Positions 24,101-36,200 of a DNA stretch of 64,000 nucleotides are shown in pieces (the stretch's first letter is position 1; each line of letters begins with the position of its first letter). Below the pieces are notes generated by a model. It ran no database searches. It was not told the DNA's origin and saw only the letters and a program-made list of their open reading frames with translations. The stretch is taken from assembly GCA_031763025.1 (NCBI GenBank), contig JASSKH010000002.1, positions 13,199,468 to 13,263,467 on the forward strand, written 5' to 3'. The position numbers and the translations under genes were made by a program. This DNA is from Macrocystis pyrifera (Eukaryota; Sar; Phaeophyceae; Laminariales; Laminariaceae).

Positions 24101-24640
24101 TGCTTCGCTGAAACAGACGTACGCACTGCAATAGCACCACGAAACATGGACAAGGAAATAAATAAGATACGACACCTTCTTCGCTGAAGCAGGCGCACAC
24201 ACTGCGACAGCACACCGTCCCCCTGTCGACTGGTGATATGCACGACACCTGTAGTGCTGAAGCAGACGTACATGCTGCAACAGCACACAGTCCAACTTGT
24301 GGCACATGCTTCCCCGGATGAACGGCACACGAGACACGGACACTGGAGTCAAGGAGTTGCGACACCTGCTTCGCTGAAACAGACGCGCGCACTACAATAG
24401 CACATGGTCCAACGTGTGGCACACGCTCCCCCGAATGAACCGCACACGAAACATGGACGAGGAAGTCAACAAGATGCAACCTGTTTCGCTGAAGCAGGCG
24501 CACACCCTGCGACAGCACCCCCGACCCCCCTGTGGACGGGTGCTACACAGACGAAGAAACGAGAACCGACGAAATCCGCTTCGGCGGCGATACGCGGTGT
24601 ACCCACGGAGGTCACGAACCCGCTCGTGGAACTTCTCCCG
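21130..24640. repeat. Satellite array, diverged flanks and ordered core
   Basis: About 3.5 kb built from one family of units carrying words such as GACACCTGCTTCGCTGAA, CAGACG, GCACACTGCAA and GTCCAAC. The flanks (21130-22330 and 24000-24640) are diverged and carry a longer sub-unit, GGACGGGTG...GGCGGCGATACGCGGTGT, at about 21450-21530, 21895-21990 and 24535-24625. The core is regular. Long minus-strand frames here are a by-product of the unit and are treated as non-genic. Confidence 0.9.
22330..23990. repeat. Satellite core with 113/113/121-bp higher-order period
   Basis: The anchor GGGGAGCC (one copy GGGGTGCC, another GGGGAGGC) starts at 22361, 22482, 22602, 22715, 22828, 22949, 23062, 23175, 23296, 23407, 23520, 23641, 23754 and 23867. 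Intervals are 121, 120, 113, 113, 121, 113, 113, 121, 111, 113, 121, 113, 113. The 121-bp units carry an extra ATTCCCGG. From 22602 the order 113-113-121 recurs, a three-monomer higher-order unit of about 347 bp. Confidence 0.92.
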
Positions 24641-24649
24641 GATTAACGG

Positions 24650-26080
24650 CTAATGTAATATGCACGAGGAAGCCGACGCGACCCCCCCGATTCGCGACGA
24701 GCAACTTGTACCACCATAGGTGGTTAAGCTACAGTGGAGCAACCGGTACCAGTTAGACCCCAATCCACGTAATATTGTAGCGAAGGACAATAAAACACCA
24801 GTTACCACCGCTACCAGCTACACAGCCTGTATGCTCTGATAATCTCGTACCACCAAGAAACAATCAGAGCACCAATAGCTCAGAGTACGCTCTACCAGAA
24901 TACTGCACAGGCCCTAGTTTCGGGAAACCGCTATCCCATACATTGGTAGTATACCCCGGTACGAGCATTTGACATATCGTACATACAACCACTGCTGCAC
25001 GAACACTGCTGTATACGCATGGCTGTACCAGTTATACTCACATAACCTTTTCTCGAGTTTGGTACCACCGATAAAAGTCTCGCATGAGGTATGATATTTC
25101 GCATTAATATTATTAATAAAAGTACGAGCACTTGAAAGAACGTACGACCGCTGCTGCACAAACCCTGCTGCTGTATCCGCACTTCTGCTGAACCCTTCAT
25201 ATTTACTATCAATAATCGTGCCTTTCCTCGAGTTTGGTACCAAGCAAAAGTACGAGGGGATGCGTCTGGTATAATATTCCCGCAAGCACACACTACCGGC
25301 CCATCGCTGCTGTACGCATGCGTTTGCAATTTGCGAACATAATGATACCACCGAGGGCGCAACATCCCGGGTAACGTCACACTGCTGTGCTACAGCAGTA
25401 CACATCCCCTGTAACGTCTCACTGTGCTACGACATACCAGAGGTACCGATCTTGCCGATTCGTTCCCGTGCTGGCTTGTCCGGCCACGCTTGCCATGCCC
25501 TCCGACATAGTCCCCAAGGTCTTCCGTCCACACTCCCAGCTAGCACCTCTTGTACACTCACAAGACACCACGAACGAGTCTCTCCGGAAGGGTCCCTCCC
25601 TCGATCAAGAAAATAAAATAAAAAAAGTGTCTGGCTGGCGAAAACCCTGCCTGCTCAGCGTTCAAACAGATCAGATCGAACGCTCAACTCAAACTAGTCT
25701 CACTCCTTGGACCTGTAGCTCTGCCTCCGCATCACTGCGCTGATACGTGTAGGTTGCGGCTACGTACCAGACAAGGTGTGTTTACCAAGGGCTACGATTC
25801 ATGCTACCATGAATCACCGCAGTCATCTGATTGGCTTGAACTTCTTACGTACGTACAAAACTCACATTCTCTCATTCTTCCGAGAATGTTTTGCATTTTT
25901 TGCCTTTCGCTGCTGTAAAGACTTGCGATAGTAAGCATTTTTTTTGCCATTCGGGGAGTAGTACCCGTACTGCGTAGATAATTTTGCTCTGGCACAAAAA
26001 GCAACCCACTCCTGTTGTACTACTGTAAATACCGCCTATAGCATGCGAATGTAAACGCGAAGCACACCAAAAAAGTATTA
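24650..26080. other. No gene; diverged tandem pair and a repeat copy
   Basis: A diverged pair with a spacing of about 165 bp lies at about 24955-25090 and 25115-25270, sharing TACGAGCA..TTGA, GCTGCTGCAC and CTCGAGTTTGGTACCA. 25685-25888 is the second copy of the 19800-20008 repeat. The remainder shows no coding signal. Confidence 0.55.
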
Positions 26081-27030
26081 TTTCAGCTCGTGCCCCGATA
26101 CACGATAGACGCTCGATCTCGACAGAGACTCAGCCCACGGACAACCCGCGCGGTGGCGTGCTAGATCAACTAGTATAGATGACGGGCTCGAAGAAATGAG
26201 GTGGATGCATGCTCTAGGGGGCAAGAGCTTGCCGGCGGCGTCCAACGGTATCCTCTCAAAACTGAAAAAGGCCTATTTTTTGTCATTCGAGACGTTTGTT
26301 GTACTGAATCATGATGATATATATATGTACTGATAGACACAATACATTTTTTTGCCATTATGTTATGATACTGCTTGGATACAGCACTCTGCAGTATACA
26401 GCAGTACTCGTCCATAATTTGCTCTCAATCTCGACAGAGACTCAGCCTACGGACAACCCGCGCGGTGGCGGGCAAGATCAACTAGTATAGATGACGGGCT
26501 CGAAGAAATGAGGTGGATGCATGCTCTAGGGGGCAAGAGCTTGCCGGCGGCGTCCAACAGTATCCTCCCAAAACTGAAAAAAGCCCCTTTTTCGCCATTC
26601 GAGACGTTTGTTGTACTGATGTACTGTTGGACACAATGTATTTTTTTTTTTGCCATTCTGTTATGATACTGCTTGGATACAGCACTCTACAGTACAGCAG
26701 TACTCGTCCATAATTTTGCTCTGACACAAAAAGTAACCCACTCCTGTTGTACTCTAAAAAACCTGCTGTAGATTGCGAATGGAAACGCGAAGTTCACCAA
26801 AAAAGTATTATTTCAGCTGGTGCGACGATACACATTTGACGCTCGATCTCGACAGAGACTCAGCCCACGGGCAACCCGCGCGGTGGCGGGCAAGATCAAC
26901 TAGTATAGATGACGGGCTCGAAGAAATGAGGTGGATGCATGCTCTAGGGGGCAAGAGCTTGCCGGCGGCGTCCTACGGTATCCTCCCAAACCTGAAAAAA
27001 AGCCCATTTTTTGCCATTCGAGACGGATGC
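26080..27030 (+). repeat. Three copies of a 300-400-bp repeat
   Basis: Copies at about 26105-26410, 26430-26710 and 26845-27030 share CTCGACAGAGACTCAGCC, GCGCGGTGGCG, GATCAACTAGTATAGATGAC and AGGTGGATGCATGCTCTAGG...CAAGAGCTTGCCGGCGGCGTCC. Single fragments of the same family occur near 17995 and 19062. A GAGCTTGC/GCATGCTC near-inverted pair sits in each copy. Non-coding. Confidence 0.85.
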
Positions 27031-27109
27031 AGCAGTAGTAGTACTCGTCATAGCTAATGTTTTTCATCTATTTCGTGCACACCAGCGGCCAGTGCGCTGC
27101 ACTGAGCGT

Positions 27110-27342
27110 GGGACCCAAGCGTCTGAGCCAACTCTTACTCTTGTATTCATCGCCACTCTTGCACAACAAGACAGCACTACAACAGTAGCATGCACCTGGT
27201 CTGGTGTATAGACGTCTCCCCAACTCAGTATGGGCGTCTGAGCCAACTCTTCTATTCATCCCCACCCTTGCACAACAAGACGGCACTACAGCAGTAGCAG
27301 GCACCTGGTCTGGTGTATAGCCCTCTCCCCAACTCGGTATGG
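27110..27342 (+). repeat. Two tandem 110-bp units
   Basis: Unit 1 at about 27118-27230 and unit 2 at about 27234-27342 share GCGTCTGAGCCAACTCTT, CACAACAAGACRGCACTAC and CACCTGGTCTGGTGTATAG. There are few differences, so the duplication is recent. Confidence 0.85.
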
Positions 27343-27755
27343 GACATGGGATATGTTGGTATGGTATGTGGGAATATGGTATATAGGAATATGGGATATT
27401 GGTGGTATGGTATATGGGGATATATATATGGGAAAACCACCGTATGTGGTATGGTATGTGTTGACGATATGGTACGGGAAAATCACAGTATATGGTATGG
27501 TACGTTTGTGGTATGGTACCATGGTACGATGTCGTGGATGTATCACATGGCTAAATTTGCCTTGTGGTATGGTATGTTTCAGTATACAAGGTTTGTAAGG
27601 GTCGAAAACGTCGTACGAATATCAATTGTAATGAGCTTATATATCGGCCATTGGAAAGTGTTCGAAAATATAAGCTTGCGGACAGACAGACAGACAGACA
27701 GAGAGACAAGGTTGCAATTACCGCAGCTGAGACTCAGTTTTACAAACTGAGAATA
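27343..27755 (+). repeat. TATGG-rich tract and dispersed repeat copy B
   Basis: 27343-27530 is a degenerate GGTATGGTATGT/GGGATATGG tract. From about 27535 begins a copy of the repeat also seen at 1-101 and 47640-47890: ATGGTATGTTTCAGTA, AAGGGTCGAA, GGCCATTGGAAA, a (GACA)n run at about 27678-27710, and the terminal hairpin CTCAGTTT-TAC-AAACTGAG ending at 27755. No coding capacity. Confidence 0.85.
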
Positions 27756-27889
27756 CCAGGCTCTAGCAGCCAGTTTTCAGACAGAAATCTTTGAAATTGT
27801 GGAGTTTCCAATGTCCTGCTTGGCTCTAACAGGTCGGAATGATTCCCCGTAGTTATTTGCCAGAATTCGCGACTTCAGAGGCCCAGAGC

Positions 27890-28040
27890 ACGCGCCACGG
27901 ACCTCGGCCGGGGCTCGCATTAGCGCCGTGGTGTACACGCGGGCTCCCTGTGTGCCACGCAGCCTAGAGTGTGAGAGGAGACCCGCGGTCGGACGAGAAA
28001 AGTAAAGTACAAGGGAAAAAAAGTTGATTTGGTACTATAT
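27890..28040. repeat. Diverged copy of a macrosatellite segment
   Basis: The words GCCACGGA.C..GGCCGG, GAGACCCGCGGTC.AACGAGAAAAGT and TTTGGTACTATATAATA are shared with 57890-58045 and 61660-61815 of the macrosatellite. This is a single isolated copy, joined directly to the inverted repeat at 28030. Confidence 0.6.
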
Positions 28041-28890
28041 AATATCAATGCGCAGAATGATTATTTTAAATTGTCCTGTTGACCCGGGCAGCATCCAGGG
28101 GAGCCGCTGGCCTATATCTTTGACAAGGAATCACATATAGAATACGCGCGTTCGGTTTATCACAATACTTGTAAAATTCGGTAAAAATGGAATATATACG
28201 AGGCGTATTACGCAGCTTGCAAAGTTGAGTATCAACTATTTAGTCAGTCGAACTCACAGCGGGTGTATTTCAAAACTTATAAAAACAAAATAGTTAAAAT
28301 TCTGATATTTCAAACCCAACTTTTTTGGGGGTGTGGAGCCAACTCTCGAGAGTGGGGCACGGCCAGGACGGGCTGGGCTGTCCGCACCTGGCCCAGCCCG
28401 TGACATATTCGAATCACGGGCTGAAGCCTGACCCAGCCTGCGAGATACCAACTTTACCGACCGTCGGCCAAGCTCGTTTCGCTAGATTCCATCTCGTAGG
28501 CCGTCTGCCCGGCCTGGCCTGTGACATCCCCAGGTCATGTTCGCGTTTGTCTTCCAGCAGTGGCTCCTCCTCCCGGAAACTTCGAGGCCACAACCTCCTC
28601 GTTAGCCCGCGCCCAGCGGTGTCTTTGGGTGGCCGCCCGTTGTCCACAAGCAGCGTACGAAGCAGAGTCTGCCATGCCCCTATACCGACCATCGGATACC
28701 GTTGGTGCGCGTGGGTTTCGTAGTGCCTTGATCAGGCGTATTTTGAGACATCACAAATGTCACGACACAATTTCCACGCATTTTGGGCATGTAAATATTT
28801 TATAATTTTTGAAATACGTCAGCTGTGAGTTCGACTGATTAAATAGTTGATACTCAACTTTGCAAGCTGCGTAATACGCCTCGTCTATAT
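28030..28890. repeat. Foldback-type element with a GC-rich core
   Basis: Arms of about 90 bp at 28200-28285 and 28800-28890 are reverse complements, with few mismatches, and flank a GC-rich core (28317-28780). The left side extends to 28030 with sequence matching 18590-18830 in inverse. The same core occurs without the paired arms at 29523-29990 and 38905-39345. This suggests a non-autonomous DNA element. The core has long frames on both strands, but its copies differ mostly at amino-acid-changing positions. Confidence 0.7.
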
Positions 28891-29990
28891 TTTGCAGTTA
28901 TCTGGGAAAACCACAAATCAATGTGATGGCAAACAATTTTGTGGAAAACCGTCGGTTGAACCACAACCATTACGTAACAGCTAGGTTTTAAAAGGCGGGA
29001 AGACATCAAGATACTTCCTTAAAAGAGGAGCAGCAACGCACCGCCGCGACATGAGCCACCCGCACGCTCACAACGCAACAGTATCACCAGCCACAGCAGT
29101 CGTCGCATCGATGTCATCAACTTCTCCTTCGACCGCAAGCGCAAACGCAAGCCACCCTCCCGTGAACACCCGCCTGCCAAACCTGTCAACGGCACCAAGC
29201 GCAAGCCCTCGCGTCGTAAACTTCTTCACGCGCGGGGTGGTGTTGCGACTTATAGAAAGGGAATCGATAATCGTCGTAATCAACGGATACGCAGTGAAGG
29301 ACTACCTACGCAGCAACCTCACGGTGAAGTACTGTCGGGCTCCGCCCGACACGGTCAAGAAGCTTATTAGGGCCGTTCCTAACGAACAAAAAAAAAACAC
29401 GATTCGTGATTTTTAGGCATGCCAAAAGATCACGATCCGTGACATTTCAGTTCTCACGAAAAAAAGCCGAAAAATGTCGCGTTTCGTGATATTTTCAAAT
29501 AGTTAAAGTTCTGATATTTCAAACCCAACTTTTTTGGGGGTGTGGAGCCAACTCTCGAGAGTGGGGCACGGCCAGGCCGGGCTGGGCTGTCCGCACCTGG
29601 CCCAGCCCGTGACATATTCGAATCACGGGCCGAAGACCCAGCCTGCGAGATTCCAACTTTACCGACCGTCGGCCAAGCTCGTTTCGCTAGATTCCATCTC
29701 GTAGGCCGTCTGCCCGGCCTGGCCTGTGACATCCCCAGGTCATGTTCGCGTTTGTCTTCCAGCAGTGGCTCCTCCTCCCGGAAACTTCGAGGCCACAACC
29801 TCCTCGTTAGCCCGCGCCCAGCGGTGTCTTTGGGTGGCCGCCCGTTGTCCACAAGCAGCGTACGAAGCAGAGTCTGCCATGCCCCTATACCGACCATCGG
29901 ATACCGTTGGTGCGCGTGGGTTGCGTAGTGCCTTGATCAGGCGTATTTTGAGACATCACAAATGTCACGACACAATTTCCACCTCCCCGG
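28787..29990 (+). repeat. 1.2-kb direct repeat L beside the DDE gene
   Basis: It starts CATTTTGGGCATGTAAATAT and ends near CACAATTTCCAC. It is nearly identical to 38157-39345. The first 730 bp, including a complete 121-codon frame, differ at only a few bases between copies; the GC-rich last 460 bp differ more. It also contains CACGATTCGTGATTTTT and ATCACGATCCGTGAC, words of the same kind as the palindrome cluster at 39345-39515. Confidence 0.9.
29051..29416 (+). CDS. 121-aa conserved ORF in repeat L, unknown
   Basis: It begins MSHPHAHNATVSP and has a low-complexity Ser/Thr/Ala/Pro N-terminal half (about 1-55). A more ordered second half follows, including VVNFFTRGVVLRLIERES, IIVVINGYAVKDYLRSNL and VKYCRAPPDTVKKLIRAV, and it ends KNTIRDF. 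The protein is identical to that at 38429-38794, and the stop lies in the CACGATTCGTGATTTTTAG end motif. The second half looks like a folded alpha/beta segment, but I do not recognise a family. It may be an exon of a larger gene carried by the repeat. A role in mobility is only a guess from its position beside the DDE gene. Confidence 0.45.
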   Translation: MSHPHAHNATVSPATAVVASMSSTSPSTASANASHPPVNTRLPNLSTAPSASPRVVNFFTRGVVLRLIERESIIVVINGYAVKDYLRSNLTVKYCRAPPDTVKKLIRAVPNEQKKNTIRDF

Positions 29991-30222
29991 CTGGATGGCG
30001 TTACTGCAGACCAACCATCGTACCGAAACCTGAACTGACAATCCTGGGATACGAATGACTGACTGTTTGAGTGGAAGGAAGAAAAAAAAAATGATGCCCA
30101 TCAGGCCATGGGCACGAAGGGTTTGCAATGAACGAAGCCGAAGTCGAAAGGGGTCATGCAGTGCGGGGTGATCGATGGTGGCCCGATGACAATACGCGAG
30201 CACAGCACTGCCGGCTTGAGGC

Positions 30223-33200
30223 TTGAAGGAGTCATGTCGGGCAGACTGCCTGATAGATCTGTGCCGGGTGCATCCATGGCACCCGCCAATCGGATGTTCA
30301 ATTGCCATGGGTGCAAGCGGTGGATTAACCAGGGCAGGTACCGTACAGGCATTCCCAACGACGCAAATCCACCATTTCTGTTGCCAGTGCACAGCAACAA
30401 TGGCAATGCAGCTTCCGGCTGGAGGCTTTGGGGGTGCCGCCTCGTCCAGGCGTCTTCCCCGGCCGGTGGGGGGCGGTGCAAGTGCAGAGGGTGAAGTGGC
30501 AACGCGGAGTGGTGGTACTTCATCGTCGAGCCACCCTCCAAGGTCACAATCGTCCCCTCCCGAGGGTGGAGGTGGTACATTGCCGAGTGATTGCTGTGCG
30601 GGCGCGGATGAGGACATAGACGTAGGGGAAGAGGGCAAAGAGGAAGCGCCTGCGGAGGAAGAGCCTGTGGAGGTAGAGGTTGGCGGGGGGGGACCTGAGG
30701 AGGAAGAACCTTGGGAGGAAGAACCTGGGGAGGAAGAGCCTGAGGAGGGAGAGGCCAAGGAAGACGACCCACGTCGTTGGAGCAGCAGAGCGCTACAAGT
30801 GGCGATGTCGCGCTTAGGCCGGGCGGTAGTGGATTTTCTTCCAACTATAGCAGCAAACGGCAGCTTATTGCCGCCGAAGAAAAAGGCAGCGGGGGGCAAG
30901 GGCAAGAGGAAGGATATCGCTGAGTCGTCGCCCCGTGATGTAGCTGCAGCATTTCGGAAGCGATTTCCTCAAGCACCCATATGCCATCCCGTGGAAAGCG
31001 TCGAGACTCGGGCGATTGAAGCGATGCAACCCGACGCAGCTACTCTCGACATGAAGAAGCGGGAGGGGCAAGGAGCCGATATGGGACGCCTGTTAAGATT
31101 GTCGGCGATGTCCGTGTTCGCCACAATTCACGTGGTGGTTGCTCTTTACGTGCATGAGGTGGTGTTCTTCGAGGAGCTGGTCGGCCTGAAGCCCTTCCAG
31201 GCAAGTAAATCAAGCCCACCTGGCCGGTGTTGCACTACAAGTTGTTCGTGAGCTTGACACATGGAGTCGCGGACTTCAACTTGTGGTGAGCTGTATTGCT
31301 CTTGTGTTGTTTGAGGTATACAGCAGTAGACAACACTTTCAATGATTTGGCTACGCTCGATACGGCATGAAATGGCTTAATAATATACCCTGGTCTGTGT
31401 CATACCTGAGGTGCAGACCAGCAACGGCATGGGAGTAAGGATGATATGTCCGGGTTGCCGATCGAACAAGTTTGTGAAAACTCCAGGGACATCGAGGCAC
31501 GGCTTCCCTCCCCTGTCCTGGCAAAGAGTGAGTGCGCAATTTAAGGCGTCCCCTGGTGATTTCAGCCTGTTTGCCACAGATCTGTGTCTTGATACCGATG
31601 TCATGATGGCGTTCTTGCAAGTATTTTGGGAAAGAACTAAGTTGTGTATCTCCCGGTGTGCTCATGTGGTGTCCTATGGCAGGTGCGAGTGGCGCACGAC
31701 GTAGACAGGGTGGTGATGCCAGTTTCGGGCAAGTATTCCTGCAAGAATCCTAAATGCCCGATGGTAATCGCGAGTGCTCAGAAGGCAGCGGAGGCGGATC
31801 TGAAGGCACCGATTGGTATCGACTGGGAGGACGAAGATACTGTCAAACACTACTGCAAAGACGGGGTATCCTTCAACACAATGGATGAAAGGTATTGGTA
31901 TGTCGGGCGGCGTTGCATAGTCTAGGGGTACAACACTAACAATAGACTCGCGGCGAGACGTTGATTATGAAGGATATGCGACACACGCGGCGGTAATGTC
32001 GTGTATCGGGGAGTACAATAGTGAAGCTTCACCACACCCTGTTTGTAGGGATGGAGGTGACCAGATCAAGTGCAACGACCGTGGTAACCATGCCTTGTTC
32101 ACAGTTTGTGGCAGCCACTATGAACAACACGTTGCACAATATTTCCATGCAATTACCCAGGTACATGAAGTTGCTTCCTGAGGCGATTGTTGCCAAACTC
32201 CCCTTCCGCTTCTTCAAGCAAAATGGCGCATCGGAGGGGCTCATTGACAGAGTTAGGGCTACGGAGGGTAACACGCAGGTGCTACTGTAAGGCGACGTAG
32301 TTCGCTCCTTTTTATTTTTTCAGTGCTTTCAAGCTTTCCTTGTGTCGTATTTGCTTCAGGCTGACAGTGGGTTGGGAGTTGTTTTGAAGCTACGACGAAC
32401 TAAGGAGTTTCTCTCGTTTTTCTTCCCCCCCCTCGGCCCCCCTGTACTTTCCCCTTCTCAGAACTGTTTTTTTCTACAATACGCTATGTTGTTGCGACGG
32501 CCGTCAGAATTTCCACAGGGTTATGTCTGCGGGAAAGCAGGGTCAAGAGGTCAGGGACATGAGGAGGTATGTTCGGTTTGTGGACGGCCAGCAGACTGCC
32601 GAGCGCAAGAGGCGAGTCGACGGCAAGTGTACTCTTTGGCCAGGGTGGAAGTTCAACCGTGGGACCCTGATATCTACACCTTCTGTCCCCGTGTTAAATA
32701 CCATCTTCAAGGCAGGGCACGAAGAGGTGACAGCTACTGTACTGTTTTAGGGTGTCCGTCGACCAGCAGCGCAGATAAAAGCCGGCTTCCATTGTACATG
32801 GCCAACTGTTGGCCGTTTTTCTCGCCGCTATTCGATTCTGGGTTGACCTTTCTGTTAATCTCCGCAGTAGCTCGTTTTCGTCTATCTCATCGGTTGGTCT
32901 TTGACGACGGAAACATTAACAACCGCGTCATGCGCACTTAATTTGGTTTTTCGTCATCGCTACACAGGACAAGGACCATATGCGGGCGGAGTTGGAGTCG
33001 GAGTCTTCTGGAAGTTTTCTCAACTGGGACGGTACGTTCCGTATTGCTAGAAGGACTGCGGATGAGGCCAGGTGTCTGTTCTTCGCAATGGGAGAGGACG
33101 CCAAGGTTCACACGTTTGGAGCTTTGCGGTCAGAGAGCCAGGCTGAGATCGTTCCCCTCTTGATGAGGTGTGTTTCGTCCCGCCATGTAATGGACGCTAG

Positions 33201-36200
33201 CTGGTAATTACTTCATCGAGCCTTGCTGCCTTCTGGCTTGGAGTACATCTTCCTTTCTGCTTGTTGAGTTTGTACGAAGCTGCAGATAAGTGTGTATTTC
33301 TTCTAGCATTATCTATGGCAAGTATGGCCTGACGTTGCCTTGTGTCCGCTGTCCATAACGTTGAAATTCGAAATACCGCCCGCAGATACAGGGATAGACG
33401 GGAGAGGAGCGGTACACTGTACGATCTGAAGTACGTGTACGACGACCGCTGTTGCCAACAGCTTCGCAATACTGCACGGCACTTCGTGACCGGAGTGTTC
33501 CCAAGTGTGATGCGTGCGCCCTTCGGGGATGCGTTCCACATGATACAGGTGTAGTGGGTATGTCCGCGTTGGCTCGGCTTGCTGGTGAAACTAAGCATTA
33601 AAGGCATGCAGAATGTATTCTCCAGTTATTAGTACATGCAAACGCAGTTTGATATTGTGTGCACGTTGGAGTACCCATTGCCCAAAGCGTGTTTGGGCAG
33701 CACACCTATTTTCATTGTAATCGCTCGCTCTTCGCACACCCTTTGCACGCCAACATTTTCCTCGCGACGGACTTGCTTGAAGAACGTTTCGGGTTCGACC
33801 ACTTCAAAGGACCACTCACGACGAGTTCAATTTGCGAAGGAGATCGGGCAGGCTGTCCGCTCCAAGCACGAGCCTGATGTGGAGGCCGTGACGCAGTATC
33901 TTCAAGGTCGTGGACTGGACAAGACAACGGCGGAGGCAAAGGCTAAATCCAAGAGTATGGCGATGTACGTACGGACGAAGTCTCGCCCGGTGCCCGATAT
34001 GGTAGGTGAAGTGAGGAGGGTGGTGAATTTTCACCAGGAGCTGGACGCGAAATGTCTGGAGCAGGGTGAGCTCCCGCTGCTGAGCCCACCGAAACGAAAG
34101 GGTAAGTCAGGGCCCGCGGGCACTGCTGCAGTGGCGAACAATCTCATCAAGTGCCTCGAGAATGGATGTGGGTCTGACCCACTGCCGGTGGAGGAAATGT
34201 AAGTGTGCCGTGGGCTGGGTACATATCCCAGCCAATGTTGTATGGTTAAGGACTTCTCGCACATGTCCGACGTTCTCTCTTGCCATGTATTAATCCCACT
34301 TACTCGTACATTGTACGCCCTTGTCGCTTGTCACTTATTTATAATTTCCGCCACGTGCTTCTGCCTAGGTACATGGAGGTTGGTCGGGGGCCGAAGACGA
34401 ACCTTATGTCATACTCGAAGAAAGGAGGCACGGGCAAGAACGAAGCGTTCCACAGCAGCATTAACCGTTCGGTTGATGGCACGTCTCACATCAGCGCTGA
34501 AGCAATTGACATGAAGCTGCTAGCTCGGGTTCACCGTCACAACTACGAGATGGACCGCAAACATGGCCGCACGAGCAAGGAATCGACTGGGCGCGTTTGG
34601 ATTGAGCGGGACGCCAACGACGCAGCGAAGCTCTGCCTTACTACGGAACCTTTCCCCAAAGCGGGTCCCCGCCCTCAGGTGAGACCCGAGAGTTGGCCAT
34701 TTTCGTACAGATGTGCAGAATTACTATTTACGGTAAACACAGCTGATATGGCGGCAAGGGAGCACCAGTAAGTGTTTATGTTCTTTTTTATGTTGTTTGT
34801 TTGTGTCTACTGTTTATATCAGTTTGTTATGAGGTGCGAGCTACGTCTATCGACGACGCACAGCTTTTGGTGTTCCTGTACGATGTAACGTTTTTCTTGT
34901 TCGGTGTGTCTTACTTCGGATCATCCTTGTCGTCGTTTTCCTCACAAAAAAAAATCAAATCACTGTCCATCTTCCATATTGCTGTAGTTTCTTCTGTTCG
35001 CTTGATCATCCGCAGCTTTCGCGCACGCTTAGCTTCGATAAGTGAGCGCACGCTATTAACAGCATCGTCATCCATTCAGAACCACTCACCTCCACTGTTA
35101 CACCCACCACTGTCACACCCACCTCCCGTTTGTTTTGTAACAACTTCCTACCAGTATGTGCCATTCGTCTCTTTTTATTCTGCGTTTGCGATTGTGCTCT
35201 TATGTGTATTCTGCTCCGCTGTTCCCGGCAATTCTCCAAATTCGTATAGGTGTCCAAGGATGGCTTCGAGCCGATGGGGTTCGAGTATGCCCAACGCATG
35301 AGGCGGGACGAGCTGGCAAAATGTCGGAACGAAGGACTAAGGAGTGCCCGTGCAAGTAGGGTGGCGCAACGGAGTACGGTCGAGAGTTCACGGGGCGACT
35401 CTGGAATCGACCGTCATCCTCCTCAACCCTTGGCGAGGGTCGGAGGCGCAGCTGAGGCTGCGGGGGTGAAAGAAAAAGCAGGTGGTCTCCCACAACCCCT
35501 TCAGCAAGACCGCCTAGCGGTTGCCGAGACGAGCAGGACAAGCGACAGTGCGGTTGGAGGGGCCGACAGAGCAGTTGGAGGGGCCGACAGTGCGGTTGGG
35601 GGGGGCGACTGTGCTGTTGGAGGGGCCGACGTCGGAGAAGCCCCTCGTACGGTCAACTTGGGTGGGTCACGGGTTAAGCATGTGAGACGGCCCACCGTCG
35701 AATCCCAGCGCCCCCTCACCCCACGAAGCCCGGAAGAGGTCGTCTTGCTGAGCCAATCGTTAGCGAAAGCGCAGAGGCAGAACGAAAAGGACGTGCCCGC
35801 AGCGGCGGTAGAGCTGTACAACACGGAGTTCTTTAAGGAGCAGTTCTCGGAGGTGTCCACGCCGACGATCCGTGCGCCCACTTCAACGGGAAAGGTGAAA
35901 AAGAGATCGATCGAAGTGGCCGCGCAGAAAGCCTCCAAGAATGTCGAAAAGCTCGCCACAGCCTTGAGCAAGGGTCACTCCACTGCGAGGGAGCCCACTG
36001 CGAGTGAGCCCACCGCGAGTGAGCCGCCCGTTGAGCCCAAGAGAAAGCGCAAACGCTGGGATGTACATGCTGCAAGACTCACTGTTGCGAACGGCACTCC
36101 TCTGGGGATTGGACAGATCAACACGCTCTCAGACACGTTGGCCAACATGTACTTGCGATCTCTGCACCTGTCAGCCAGTGGCAACAGGGACGCCAAGCGC

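Noticed and set aside
22195..24518. Long Cys-rich minus-strand frames of 604 and 739 codons
   Set aside because: They run through a non-triplet satellite whose unit lacks stops in all minus frames. No start context, domain or splice structure supports genes.
28414..28692. Minus frame (MVGIGAWQTLLRTLL...) present in three copies of the GC-rich core
   Set aside because: The differences seen between copies mostly change amino acids (H/N, G/R, T/A, K/E), as expected for non-coding repeats. Openness reflects GC content.
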